From: Bacillus fungorum
Lineage (GTDB): Bacteria; Bacillota; Bacilli; Bacillales; Bacillaceae_G
Assembly (NCBI RefSeq): GCF_002746455.1
Contig: NZ_NWUW01000006.1
Span: 62,001 to 126,000, forward strand
DNA length: 64,000 bases
Direction of reading: 5' to 3'
Shown: positions 27,167 through 36,346 of the stretch, piece by piece
How positions within the stretch are numbered: the stretch's first letter is position 1
Layout: every line of letters starts with the position of its first letter
Translations under genes and position numbers: made by a program
Notes under the pieces: generated by a model
Seen by the model: only the letters and a program-made list of their open reading frames with translations
What the model was told of the DNA's origin: nothing
Databases searched by the model: none

Positions 27167-27262
27167 GCGAAAAACACTATTTTGATAGTGAAAATACGCT
27201 TTCAAAAGTCTGATTTTTTTGGAAAGATGTAATGATTAGAATATTTTAATTTGACTAACGGT

Positions 27263-27292
27263 TTGAACTGAGGGGTTATTCCCTCAGTTTCA
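27263..27292 (+). other. Hairpin between citZ and icd
   Basis: AACTGAGGG/CCCTCAGTT stem with a six-base loop but only a short T run (TTTCAT). It may be a weak terminator or an mRNA-stabilising structure that separates citZ from icd-mdh. Confidence 0.5.
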
Positions 27293-27329
27293 TACATATG
27301 AAATTTCAAACATGGGGGTTATCACATTG

Positions 27330-28619
27330 ATGACAGGTGAAAAAATTACTGTAACTAATGGTGTTATGAATGTACCAAACAATCCGATTATTCCATTTAT
27401 CGAAGGAGATGGAATTGGTCCTGATATTTGGGCAGCTGCATCTCGTGTACTAGAAGCAGCAGTTGAAAAAGCTTATGACGGTGAGAAGAAAATCGTTTGG
27501 AAAGAAGTGCTTGCAGGGGAAAAAGCATTCAACCAAACAGGCGAGTGGTTACCAGAAGAAACTTTAAATTTAATCCGTGAATATTTAATCGCGATTAAAG
27601 GTCCACTTACAACTCCAGTTGGCGGTGGTATTCGTTCGCTAAACGTAGCACTTCGTCAAGAATTAGATTTATATGTATGTCTACGTCCAGTTCGTTATTT
27701 TGAAGGTGTTCCTTCACCTGTAAAACGTCCGGAAGATACTGATATGGTTATTTTCCGTGAAAATACAGAAGACATTTATGCTGGAATTGAATATGCACAA
27801 GGATCTCCAGAAGCAGAAAAAGTTCTTGCTTTCTTAAAAGAAGCAATGGGTGTTAATAAAATTCGCTTCCCAGAAACATCTGGTATTGGTATTAAACCAA
27901 TTTCAGAAGAAGGGACAAAGCGTCTTGTTCGTGCTGCAATTCAATATGCAATTAACGAAAAACGCTCTTCTGTTACATTAGTTCATAAAGGAAACATTAT
28001 GAAATTTACAGAAGGTGCTTTCAAAAACTGGGGTTACGAAGTAGCGGAACAAGAATTCGGTGACAAAGTATTTACTTGGGCTGAATATGATCGCATCGTT
28101 GAGAAAGATGGTAAAGATGCAGCGAATAAAGCGATGGCAGACGCTGAAGTGGCTGGAAAAATCATCGTAAAAGATTCTATTGCAGATATCTTCTTACAAC
28201 AAATTTTAACTCGTCCACGTGAGTTCGATGTTGTTGCAACAATGAACTTAAACGGAGACTACATCTCTGATGCACTTGCTGCACAAGTAGGTGGAATTGG
28301 TATTGCACCTGGTGCAAATATTAACTATGTGACTGGACATGCTATCTTTGAAGCTACACACGGTACAGCTCCGAAATATGCAGGTTTAGATAAAGTAAAC
28401 CCATCTTCAGTTCTTCTTTCTGGTGTATTATTACTAGAGCACCTAGGATGGAACGAAGCTGCGAAATTAGTAACTGCTTCCGTTGAGAAAACAATTGCTT
28501 CAAAAGTAGTAACTTATGATTTCGCACGCTTAATGGAAGGTGCAACAGAAGTGAAATGTTCTGAGTTCGCTAATGAACTTATTAAAAACATGGATGTAGC
28601 GATAATCAAAAACGCATAA
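27330..28619 (+). CDS. icd: Isocitrate dehydrogenase (NADP)
   Basis: 429 residues. The substrate-binding loop [13 protein letters not shown] (about 98-110) contains the serine phosphorylated in E. coli [16 protein letters not shown] and [16 protein letters not shown] motifs and a late [11 protein letters not shown] segment follow. It oxidises isocitrate to 2-oxoglutarate with NADP. ATG 27330 is preferred; the upstream ATG 27312 overlaps GGGGGT, the likely ribosome binding site. Spaced 163 bases after citZ and 19 before mdh. Confidence 0.96.
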   Translation: MTGEKITVTNGVMNVPNNPIIPFIEGDGIGPDIWAAASRVLEAAVEKAYDGEKKIVWKEVLAGEKAFNQTGEWLPEETLNLIREYLIAIKGPLTTPVGGGIRSLNVALRQELDLYVCLRPVRYFEGVPSPVKRPEDTDMVIFRENTEDIYAGIEYAQGSPEAEKVLAFLKEAMGVNKIRFPETSGIGIKPISEEGTKRLVRAAIQYAINEKRSSVTLVHKGNIMKFTEGAFKNWGYEVAEQEFGDKVFTWAEYDRIVEKDGKDAANKAMADAEVAGKIIVKDSIADIFLQQILTRPREFDVVATMNLNGDYISDALAAQVGGIGIAPGANINYVTGHAIFEATHGTAPKYAGLDKVNPSSVLLSGVLLLEHLGWNEAAKLVTASVEKTIASKVVTYDFARLMEGATEVKCSEFANELIKNMDVAIIKNA

Positions 28620-28638
28620 TTAAAGCGGGGGGTAAATT

Positions 28639-29577
28639 ATGACAATCAAACGCAAGAAAGTTTCAGTCATCGGTGCAGGATTTACAGGAGCAACAACAGC
28701 ATTCTTATTAGCACAAAAAGAACTTGCAGATGTTGTATTAGTGGACATTCCACAACTGGAAAATCCAACAAAAGGGAAAGCGTTAGATATGTTAGAAGCG
28801 AGCCCAGTACAAGGTTTTGATGCTAACATTATTGGAACATCTGATTACGCAGATACTGCTGATTCTGACGTTGTTGTTATTACAGCAGGTATTGCACGTA
28901 AGCCTGGTATGAGCCGTGATGACTTAGTAGCAACAAACTCTAAAATTATGAAAAGTATTACGCGCGATATTGCAAAACATTCACCAAATGCGATTATTGT
29001 TGTATTAACAAATCCAGTTGATGCAATGACATATTCTGTATTTAAAGAAGCTGGATTCCCGAAAGAGCGTGTTATCGGTCAATCGGGCGTATTGGATACA
29101 GCTCGTTTCCGTACATTCATCGCGCAAGAATTAAACCTTTCTGTGAAAGACATTACAGGATTTGTTCTTGGTGGACACGGTGACGATATGGTACCTCTTG
29201 TACGTTATTCTTATGCAGGTGGCATTCCGTTAGAAACGTTAATTCCGAAAGAGCGTTTAGAAGCAATCGTAGAACGTACCCGTAAAGGTGGCGGCGAGAT
29301 TGTAGGCTTATTAGGAAACGGTAGTGCATATTACGCACCAGCTGCTTCTTTAGTTGAAATGACAGAAGCGATTTTAAAAGATCAACGCCGTGTATTACCG
29401 GCTATTGCGTACCTTGAAGGTGAATATGGTTATAGTGACCTTTACTTAGGGGTACCAGTAATTCTAGGTGGTAACGGAATTGAAAAAATTATTGAATTGG
29501 AACTTCTTGCAGATGAAAAAGAAGCGTTAGATCGCTCTGTAGAATCTGTACGTAATGTTATGAAGGTTCTTGTTTAA
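28639..29577 (+). CDS. mdh: Malate dehydrogenase
   Basis: 312 residues of the lactate/malate dehydrogenase superfamily. NAD-binding [11 protein letters not shown] lies at about residues 12-22. Substrate-binding arginines and the catalytic H are seen in the [10 protein letters not shown] loop (about 87-96) and [10 protein letters not shown] (about 178-187). It interconverts malate and oxaloacetate. GCGGGGGG upstream is the ribosome binding site. It closes the citZ-icd-mdh group and ends at a 36-bp palindrome. Confidence 0.97.
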
Positions 29578-29590
29578 TAATTAAATATAA

Positions 29591-29626
29591 GTAGAAAAAG
29601 ATTCGGGGCCCCGAATCTTTTTCTAC
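29591..29626. terminator. Perfect 36-bp palindrome, terminator after mdh
   Basis: Two 18-base arms (GTAGAAAAAGATTCGGGG and its exact complement) meet with no spacer. T5 lies in the right arm, so an RNA stem with a tight CCCC/GGGG loop plus U tail can form in either direction. Confidence 0.85.
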
Positions 29627-29793
29627 TATTTATGCAAATGTTTTTTTGAAATAATATGAAAACGCTATCATTTGTAATATCCTATAATGAAACTGTAGAT
29701 TTATACTATACATTGCCCTCATCATTGTAAATTTAGGATAAGGTATCGTTTTTAGTAGGATAATAAGGTGAAAAAATCGGAGGGGGTTGTAAC

Positions 29794-30267
29794 ATGTTAA
29801 AGAAAAAAGTTCAAATTGGTCGTAAAATGGATGAAATTACAGTAGGAGAGAAATTATCTATCACTGAAAAAATTGAGGATAAAGATTTGTTATTGTACTT
29901 AGGGTTAACGAATGATGCCAATCCATTATATATTCAGCATGATTACGCATCCCAAACTCCGTATGAAAAGCCGATTGTACCAAGCATTATGCTAACAGGA
30001 ATAATTACAACGGCAGTTACGAAATATTTACCAGGTCCAGGTAGTCATATTACGAGGAAGGACCTTACGTTCGTGAAGCATGTTCACCATTATGAAACGT
30101 TACAAATCCACTTTGAAGTTGTGGCTGTTTCTGAGGAGGAACATACAATTGATATGCTTGTGTCTGCTCATGATGAAAAGGGAGAGACTGTTGTGAAAGG
30201 ATCATTAACAGTAACGCCACCTTTTAAATCTGTTTCTATTATGGAAAAAGCATTAGATAATTTTTAA
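29794..30267 (+). CDS. MaoC-like hot-dog dehydratase family protein
   Basis: 157 residues with a hot-dog fold. NDANPLYIQHDYA (about 48-60) is the hydratase-type motif with catalytic Asp and His, and P.VPSIMLTGI follows. This is the R-specific enoyl-CoA hydratase/MaoC pattern, so it may hydrate enoyl-CoA or act as a thioester-binding protein. GGAGGGGG lies upstream of ATG 29794. A single-gene unit between mdh and phoPR, ended by a strong terminator. The substrate is not predictable. Confidence 0.85.
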   Translation: MLKKKVQIGRKMDEITVGEKLSITEKIEDKDLLLYLGLTNDANPLYIQHDYASQTPYEKPIVPSIMLTGIITTAVTKYLPGPGSHITRKDLTFVKHVHHYETLQIHFEVVAVSEEEHTIDMLVSAHDEKGETVVKGSLTVTPPFKSVSIMEKALDNF

Positions 30268-30285
30268 AGCATGAAAATATGAATG

Positions 30286-30325
30286 GCGCTAGCATACCTT
30301 ACTATAAGGGGCTAGCGCTATTTTT
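30286..30325 (+). terminator. Terminator after the MaoC-like gene
   Basis: GCGCTAGC/GCTAGCGC outer stem and CCTT/AAGG inner stem followed by T5. The tail overlaps the stop of the convergent 43-codon gene. Confidence 0.9.
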
Positions 30326-30455
30326 AGTTGAAGAATCCTTGTGTGAATCCCTCGGCGAAATCGGAGCAACCTGTTTTAATCGTATCCCAGCTTGGGGCGT
30401 TGAATGTAAGAATGCACGTTACTATTAAAGATAGAATAGGTAGAACTAGTCGCAT
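30324..30455 (-). CDS. Small secreted or membrane peptide (43 aa), hypothetical
   Basis: A 43-codon minus-strand gene. AAGGAG lies seven bases before its ATG at 30455. The product begins MRLVLPILSLIVTCILTFNA, a hydrophobic leader or single helix, followed by a short polar part with one cysteine and the ending GFTQGFFN. A convergent terminator abuts its stop. No family is recognised. The clean ribosome binding site and signal-like start support a real gene. Confidence 0.6.
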   Translation of the reverse strand: MRLVLPILSLIVTCILTFNAPSWDTIKTGCSDFAEGFTQGFFN

Positions 30456-30556
30456 AATAGAGTCTCCTTGTCTTTTATATCAGGATTTTTAGATTAGCAA
30501 TATTTACTATATATTGATTTGATAATTGAAGTCAATCGAAGGGGTGGTTTTTTAGG

Positions 30557-30793
30557 ATGAGATGGAAAAAAGAAGACGTTATCTTTGAAACGATGAGAGA
30601 AGCTGAAGTGTGGGCGGATTCAATTGCGAATGAAATGTATGGAAAACTATTTGATGGATATGAAACGCTGGACTATAAAATAGCGTATGCTCTTTCGTTT
30701 TTTCTAGCGCAAAATCGAGAATTCAATATTCATACGGAAGTAGAATGGAATGAAAAGATAGATGTGTATAAAGTATGGATAACAACACGTTAA
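30557..30793 (+). CDS. Hypothetical protein (78 aa)
   Basis: A 78-residue soluble, acidic protein with many Trp, Tyr and Glu residues and no membrane segment or known motif. GGGGTGG lies about ten bases before ATG 30557. It sits alone between the small peptide gene and phoPR. Its good start signal and balanced composition support coding; function unknown. Confidence 0.65.
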   Translation: MRWKKEDVIFETMREAEVWADSIANEMYGKLFDGYETLDYKIAYALSFFLAQNREFNIHTEVEWNEKIDVYKVWITTR

Positions 30794-30850
30794 TGGAAGT
30801 GAATGAGTAATAACGATAGAACAATCTGAATCCATGAATAGACAATTATA

Positions 30851-30879
30851 TTGAGAGGGACCTTGTTTTCTAGTATGAT
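30851..30879 (+). promoter_or_regulatory. SigmaA-type promoter of phoPR
   Basis: TTGAGA (30851-30856), a 17-base spacer, then TATGAT (30874-30879), about 60 bases before the phoP start. Confidence 0.6.
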
Positions 30880-30941
30880 GAGAATAACGGGGAAAATACT
30901 AGGATGAAGAGGGTTTCAAGTCTATAACTTGGAGGAAAAGA

Positions 30942-31661
30942 ATGAACAATCGTATTTTAGTAGTTGATGATGAGGAATTTATCTTAACTTTAATTGAATT
31001 TAATCTACAACAAGCTGGGTTTGAAGTGATAACAGCGATGGATGGAGAAATGGCGCTTCAAAAAGCGACAACAGAACGCCCAGATTTAATTATATTAGAT
31101 TTAATGCTTCCGAAAATGGATGGTATGGAAGTGTGTAAAGAATTACGATTGCAGCGCGTTATGACGCCGATTTTAATGTTAACAGCAAAAGATGATGAGT
31201 TTGACAAGGTGCTAGGTCTTGAACTTGGGGCAGATGATTATATGACGAAGCCATTTAGCCCGAGGGAAGTTGTCGCGCGTGTGAAGGCAATTTTGCGCCG
31301 CACGAAATTACAACAAGAAGAACAAGTTGCAGAATCGTCAGATGAAGAGAGCATCACACTTGCTGAACTTAAAATTTTGCCGGAATTTTATGAGGCTTAT
31401 TTCCAAGGAAGAAAGCTTGAATTAACACCAAAAGAATTTGAACTACTTGTTTATCTAGCGAAAAATAAAAGTCGCGTGTTGACACGTGATCAATTATTAA
31501 GTGCTGTATGGAACTACGATTTTGCTGGTGATACACGAATTGTTGACGTTCATATTAGCCATTTGCGCGATAAAATTGAACAAAATACGAAAAAACCGAC
31601 GTACATTAAAACGATACGTGGTTTAGGATATAAATTAGAGGAGCCAAAAGGGGATGAATAA
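30942..31661 (+). CDS. phoP: PhoP, response regulator of the phosphate-starvation system
   Basis: 239 residues of the OmpR/PhoB class. The receiver domain (about 1-118) has the acidic pocket DDEE near residues 9-12, phosphorylation site D53 in IILDLMLPKMD and a conserved Lys in MTKPF (about 103). A winged-helix DNA-binding domain covers about 135-235 and ends RGLGYKLE. It binds TTAACA-like direct repeats. CTTGGAGG precedes ATG 30942. The stop overlaps the phoR start by eight bases. The position between mdh and polA is as in B. subtilis. Confidence 0.95.
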   Translation: MNNRILVVDDEEFILTLIEFNLQQAGFEVITAMDGEMALQKATTERPDLIILDLMLPKMDGMEVCKELRLQRVMTPILMLTAKDDEFDKVLGLELGADDYMTKPFSPREVVARVKAILRRTKLQQEEQVAESSDEESITLAELKILPEFYEAYFQGRKLELTPKEFELLVYLAKNKSRVLTRDQLLSAVWNYDFAGDTRIVDVHISHLRDKIEQNTKKPTYIKTIRGLGYKLEEPKGDE

Positions 31662-33417
31662 ATTTCGTTCCAGGCTTCTTTTTACATTTGTTTCTCTTAT
31701 TGTGTTTATTTTAGTCGGACTCGGTTTATTACTGGAAACCGTGTTTGAAAACTACTATATAGATCATGCAAAAGAGAGAATGGTAAAAGAGACAGAGTAT
31801 GTTGCGGTATTAGCAGAAGAACAAGGTTTTGATGATGTTTTAAAAAATCCATATGTATTTGAAAAGTTAGGAGAAAAAATACAGGCTTCTATTGCATTTG
31901 TAGATGAGAAAAAGAAAGTTCAATATAGCGGGGGAGAACAGTCTGCGTTTAGCCAAGGGATAATTAAAGAACTTTCATCTGAAACAACAAAACAAAGAAA
32001 TAAAGTCATTACGAAAGAAACAGATGAGAATAATGAATTTTATCATGCGGTATTCGTTCAAGATGTAGCAGGGAAACAAGGGTACATTTTGGTGAAAAGT
32101 ACAATTGAGCCTTTGAAAGTTGTTCATCAAAAAACGTGGGGATTATTAATTATCGGATTTGTTATGGCTTGTCTCGTAGTTGTATTTTTAGGTATGAAAA
32201 TTACAGGGCAATATATTAGACCGATTGAATCCGTTACGAAAGTTGCTATTGAATTAGCGAAAGGGAATTATAAAGCGCGAGCTTATGAAAGTCATTCGGA
32301 TGAAACGGGAATGTTAAGTAAAGCGATTAATATTTTAGCCCGTAATTTACAAGAGATGACACTTGAGCAAGAAATGCAACAAGATCGTCTGCATACGTTA
32401 ATTGAAAACATGGGAAGTGGAATGATTTTAATTGATAGCCGCGGTTATATAAACCTTGTAAACCGTTCGTATAAGGAGACCTTCCATGTAACAGATGAAG
32501 AATATTTAGATCGTTTATATTATGAGTCGTTTCATCACCCGGAAATTATAGAGCTTGTGGAAGAAATCTTTATGACAGAAGTGAAAGTGCGTAAACAAAT
32601 GTTATTGCCACTTGGAATTGAGCGAAAGCATTTCGAAGTATATGGAGCACCGATTATCGGGACGAATCATGAATGGAAAGGGATTGTCCTTGTATTCCAT
32701 GACATTACTGAGTTAAAGAAATTAGAACAAATGAGAAAAGACTTTTTAGCGAATGTTTCTCATGAACTAAAGACACCGATTACTTCTATTAAAGGTTTTT
32801 CAGAAACGCTCTTGGATGGAGCTATGGATAATAAAAAATTCTGCGAACATTTCTTGCATATTATTTTAAAAGAAAGTGAACGTATGCAAGGGTTAATTGA
32901 AGATTTATTAGATTTATCAAAGATTGAGCAACAAGGGTTTAAATTGAGTATGGGGACCGTTGATATGAAGGGACTTCTTGAAGACATTCATATGGTGCTT
33001 GATAATAAAGCAGGAGAAAAAGAAATCTCTTTACAAGTAAATGCGTTAAAGCGTGTCTCTGTCATTGGAGATCCAAGTCGTTTGCAGCAAATCTTTATTA
33101 ATTTAATGAATAACGCAATCGTATATACGCCGGCTGGAGGCGTTGTTTCTGTAGAATTAGCAGAAGATAAATATAATGCTTATATAAAAGTATCGGATAC
33201 TGGAATTGGTATTAATAAAGAGGAAATTCCGCGTATTTTTGAACGCTTTTACCGAGTGGATAAAGCGAGAAGTAGAAATACTGGTGGTACAGGCCTTGGA
33301 TTATCAATTGTAAAGCATTTAGTTGAGGCGCATCACGGTACGATTACAGTGGATAGTGAAGTAGGAGAAGGGACAACATTTACAGTTGTTTTACCAAAAT
33401 CAGCAACTGAAAAATAG
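31654..33417 (+). CDS. phoR: PhoR, membrane sensor histidine kinase
   Basis: 587 residues. Two membrane helices (about 8-28 and 165-185) flank an extracytoplasmic domain, followed by a HAMP linker (about 186-240), a PAS domain (about 245-350), a HisKA domain with the phospho-acceptor H370 in NVSHELKTP, and an HATPase domain with N, G1 (DTGIG) and G2 (GTGLGLS) boxes. It phosphorylates PhoP under phosphate limitation. It overlaps phoP by eight bases. A PhoP-box array follows 12 bases after its stop. Confidence 0.95.
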   Translation: MNKFRSRLLFTFVSLIVFILVGLGLLLETVFENYYIDHAKERMVKETEYVAVLAEEQGFDDVLKNPYVFEKLGEKIQASIAFVDEKKKVQYSGGEQSAFSQGIIKELSSETTKQRNKVITKETDENNEFYHAVFVQDVAGKQGYILVKSTIEPLKVVHQKTWGLLIIGFVMACLVVVFLGMKITGQYIRPIESVTKVAIELAKGNYKARAYESHSDETGMLSKAINILARNLQEMTLEQEMQQDRLHTLIENMGSGMILIDSRGYINLVNRSYKETFHVTDEEYLDRLYYESFHHPEIIELVEEIFMTEVKVRKQMLLPLGIERKHFEVYGAPIIGTNHEWKGIVLVFHDITELKKLEQMRKDFLANVSHELKTPITSIKGFSETLLDGAMDNKKFCEHFLHIILKESERMQGLIEDLLDLSKIEQQGFKLSMGTVDMKGLLEDIHMVLDNKAGEKEISLQVNALKRVSVIGDPSRLQQIFINLMNNAIVYTPAGGVVSVELAEDKYNAYIKVSDTGIGINKEEIPRIFERFYRVDKARSRNTGGTGLGLSIVKHLVEAHHGTITVDSEVGEGTTFTVVLPKSATEK

Positions 33418-33428
33418 GATGAAGGATG

Positions 33429-33485
33429 TTTACAATATATTAACAATGGCTTAATTAAATATTAATAAAGCTCTGTTAATATAAT
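33429..33485 (+). promoter_or_regulatory. Four-box PhoP site with -10 element downstream of phoR
   Basis: Four direct repeats at exact 11-base intervals: TTTACA (33429), TTAACA (33440), TTAATT (33451) and TTAATA (33462). They match the Bacillus Pho box consensus of six-base repeats with five-base spacers. TATAAT follows at 33480-33485, placing the boxes over and upstream of the -35 region as in PhoP-activated promoters. The expected start is near 33492. Confidence 0.65.
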
Positions 33486-33491
33486 ACATGA

Positions 33492-33656
33492 AAACCCCTT
33501 CATCCAAGGAGTAATTTTGGACGAGAATAGTTATGCTGTTCTCGTCACTTCCCTTTTATATTAGTAAACGTTTGTATATATAATAGAAAATAGCCGTTAT
33601 TTTTCTTCTCTCTATTAGTCATGTTAATATAGAGAGAGGAAAGGAACGGTTTTTTT
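33492..33656 (+). ncRNA. Putative PhoP-dependent short RNA between phoR and polA
   Basis: This is the segment between the predicted PhoP-driven start and a strong intrinsic terminator. It has an 11-pair hairpin at 33520-33546 (GACGAGAA/TTCTCGTC core) and ends at the 33594-33656 hairpin. It also holds a possible 15-codon frame (TTG 33517 to TAG 33562) preceded by AAGGAG. It could be a regulatory RNA, a tiny peptide mRNA or a polA leader. Expression is an inference. Confidence 0.4.
33594..33656 (+). terminator. Strong intrinsic terminator directly before polA
   Basis: Outer stem CCGTT/AACGG and inner 12-pair stem TCTTCTCTCTAT/ATAGAGAGAGGA (one G-U), followed by T7. It lies only 44 bases before the polA start codon. 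It can end phoPR or the short RNA, or act as an attenuator for polA. A possible promoter -10 (TATAAT 33579-33584) sits upstream of it. Confidence 0.8.
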
Positions 33657-33700
33657 CTGTGAAAAAAATCATTTCAAATTTGTATGGGGAGGTTTCTGAT

Positions 33701-36334
33701 TTGGAAAAAAAGGTCGTATTAGTAGATGGTAATAATATCGCGTATCGTGCTTTCTTTGCACTACCGCTTTTAAATAACGACAAAGGTATACATACGAACG
33801 CAATTTACGGTTTTACAATGATGTTAATGAGAATATTAGAGGAAGAAAAACCGACGCATATGTTAGTAGCATTTGATGCGGGTAAAACGACATTCCGTCA
33901 TAAAACTTATAGTGAGTATAAAGGAGGACGTCAAAAGACTCCACCTGAATTATCAGAACAATTCCCGTTTATTCGTGAGATGCTTGATGCATTCAACGTA
34001 CCGCGTTATGAATTGGAAAATTATGAAGCGGATGACATTATGGGAACGCTAGCAAAAGAAGCGAGTGAACAAGGAGCAAGTGTAAAAGTTATTTCAGGAG
34101 ATAAAGATTTACTGCAACTTGTTTCTGATAACACGCTTGTATGTATTCCTCGAAAAGGGATTACGGAAGTAGATGAATATACGAAAGAAGCTTTATTTGA
34201 AAAATACAGCTTATCACCAAAGCAAATTATCGATATGAAAGGTTTAATGGGAGACCAATCAGATAATATTCCAGGTGTACCAGGAGTTGGTGAAAAAACT
34301 GCGATTAAATTGTTAACACAGTTTGGAACGGTTGAAGAAGTGTATGAAAATCTAGATCAAGTAAGCGGGAAGAAATTAAAAGAGAAACTGGAAGCGAATA
34401 AAGACCAAGCTCTTATGAGTAAAGATCTTGCAACTATTATTACAGACGCGCCAATTGCTGTGCATGTGGATGATATGGAATATAAAGGATATGAAGCAAG
34501 TGATGTCATTCCAATGTTCGAGAATTTAGGATTTACATCTCTTTTAAATAAATTAGGTGTTACGCCAGAAGAAACGGCTCCAGCTGAATTAGATGATATT
34601 ACATTTGATATTGTGGAAGAAGTTACAGAAGAAATGCTTCAGCAAGATAGTGCGCTTATTGTTGAAGTACAAGAAGATAACTATCATAAAGCAGACATTC
34701 AAGGTTTTGGTATTCAAAATGAAAATGGTTGCTACTTTATTCAGACCGACATTGCTCTTAAGTCAGACGCTTTTAAAGACTGGCTTGCAAATGGAGAAAT
34801 GAGAAAGCATACATTTGATGCGAAACGTGCAATTGTTGCATTGAAATGGAACGGTATAGATATACAAGGGATTGACTTTGATCTATTAATCGCTGCTTAT
34901 TTACTTGACCCGGCTGATACTGATAAAGATTTCCGTACTGTAGCGAAAATGAAAGAAACGCATGCTGTGAAATCCGATGAAGAAGTTTATGGAAAAGGTG
35001 CAAAGCGTGCTGTTCCAGATCTAGAGGTAGTAGCGGAGCATGTAGCTCGTAAAGTGCATGTATTATACGATGTAAAGCAAACATTCGTTGAAGAGTTAGA
35101 GAAGAATGAGCAATATGAACTGTTTACAGAGTTAGAATTACCACTTGCGCGTGTATTAGCTGATATGGAAGTAAAAGGTGTAAAAGTTGATACGGAGCGT
35201 CTTCGTAATATGGGAGAAGAACTTGCAGGTAGATTAAAGGAAATGGAACAGGAAATTTATAAGCTTGCGGGAACAGAATTTAATATTAATTCACCGAAGC
35301 AGCTTGGTGTTATTCTGTTTGAGAACTTAAACTTACCCGTTATTAAAAAGACGAAAACAGGTTATTCTACGTCAGCTGATGTGCTAGACAAGCTTATGGA
35401 TCGCCATGAAATCATTCCAAACATTTTACATTATCGTCAATTAGGGAAACTAAATTCAACTTATATTGAAGGTTTATTAAAAGTTGTACATGAAGATTCA
35501 TCTAAAATCCATACTCGTTTCAATCAAGTATTAACGCAAACAGGTCGATTAAGTTCAACGGATCCGAACTTGCAAAATATCCCGATTCGATTAGAAGAAG
35601 GAAGAAAGATTCGTCAGGCATTCGTTCCATCAGAAGAAGGATGGATTATGTACGCGGCAGATTATTCACAAATTGAACTTCGTGTATTAGCTCATATTGC
35701 AAATGATAAAGGGCTAGTTGAAGCGTTCCAACATGACATGGATATTCATACGAAAACAGCTATGGATGTATTTGGTGTTGAAAAAGACGAAGTAACTTCA
35801 AATATGAGACGACAAGCGAAGGCTGTTAACTTCGGAATTGTGTATGGTATTAGTGATTATGGTCTTTCGCAAAACTTAGGAATTACAAGAAAAGCGGCAG
35901 CGGAATTTATTGAAAAGTATTTAGAAAGTTTCCCTGGTGTACAAGAATACATGGATGACATCGTAAAAGATGCGAAACAAAAAGGATATGTGGCTACATT
36001 ATTAAATCGCCGCCGTTATATTCCGGAAATTACGAGTCGTAATTTCAATTTACGTAGCTTTGCTGAGCGTACAGCTATGAATACACCAATTCAAGGTACT
36101 GCAGCAGATATTATTAAAAAAGCGATGATTATTATGGCAGATCGTTTAGAAGAAGAAGGATTACAAGCACGTCTTCTTCTGCAAGTACACGATGAATTGA
36201 TATTTGAAGCGCCAAAAGAAGAAATTGAAAAATTAGAGAAGCTTGTACCAGAAGTAATGGAGCATGCAATTGAACTCGCAGTTCCGCTGAAAGTGGATTA
36301 TTCTTACGGTCCAACTTGGTACGACGCAAAATAA
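33701..36334 (+). CDS. polA: DNA polymerase I
   Basis: 877 residues. The 5'-3' exonuclease domain covers about 1-290. A 3'-5' exonuclease-like domain (about 300-470) lacks the metal-binding carboxylates, as in the Geobacillus enzyme. The polymerase domain has motif A (YAADYSQIELR, about 650-660), motif B (RRQAKAVNFGIVYG) and motif C (QVHDE, about 828-832). It fills gaps and removes primers. Start TTG 33701 is chosen because GGGGAGG (33685-33691) precedes it and the product then begins like other Bacillus PolA. GTG 33659 lies against the terminator T run. mutM follows after 12 bases. Confidence 0.95.
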   Translation: MEKKVVLVDGNNIAYRAFFALPLLNNDKGIHTNAIYGFTMMLMRILEEEKPTHMLVAFDAGKTTFRHKTYSEYKGGRQKTPPELSEQFPFIREMLDAFNVPRYELENYEADDIMGTLAKEASEQGASVKVISGDKDLLQLVSDNTLVCIPRKGITEVDEYTKEALFEKYSLSPKQIIDMKGLMGDQSDNIPGVPGVGEKTAIKLLTQFGTVEEVYENLDQVSGKKLKEKLEANKDQALMSKDLATIITDAPIAVHVDDMEYKGYEASDVIPMFENLGFTSLLNKLGVTPEETAPAELDDITFDIVEEVTEEMLQQDSALIVEVQEDNYHKADIQGFGIQNENGCYFIQTDIALKSDAFKDWLANGEMRKHTFDAKRAIVALKWNGIDIQGIDFDLLIAAYLLDPADTDKDFRTVAKMKETHAVKSDEEVYGKGAKRAVPDLEVVAEHVARKVHVLYDVKQTFVEELEKNEQYELFTELELPLARVLADMEVKGVKVDTERLRNMGEELAGRLKEMEQEIYKLAGTEFNINSPKQLGVILFENLNLPVIKKTKTGYSTSADVLDKLMDRHEIIPNILHYRQLGKLNSTYIEGLLKVVHEDSSKIHTRFNQVLTQTGRLSSTDPNLQNIPIRLEEGRKIRQAFVPSEEGWIMYAADYSQIELRVLAHIANDKGLVEAFQHDMDIHTKTAMDVFGVEKDEVTSNMRRQAKAVNFGIVYGISDYGLSQNLGITRKAAAEFIEKYLESFPGVQEYMDDIVKDAKQKGYVATLLNRRRYIPEITSRNFNLRSFAERTAMNTPIQGTAADIIKKAMIIMADRLEEEGLQARLLLQVHDELIFEAPKEEIEKLEKLVPEVMEHAIELAVPLKVDYSYGPTWYDAK

Positions 36335-36346
36335 GGAAGTGATGAA

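Noticed and set aside
33659..33700. GTG 33659 as the polA start
   Set aside because: It directly follows the terminator T run and has no usable ribosome binding site; TTG 33701 has GGGGAGG at proper distance and fits homologues.
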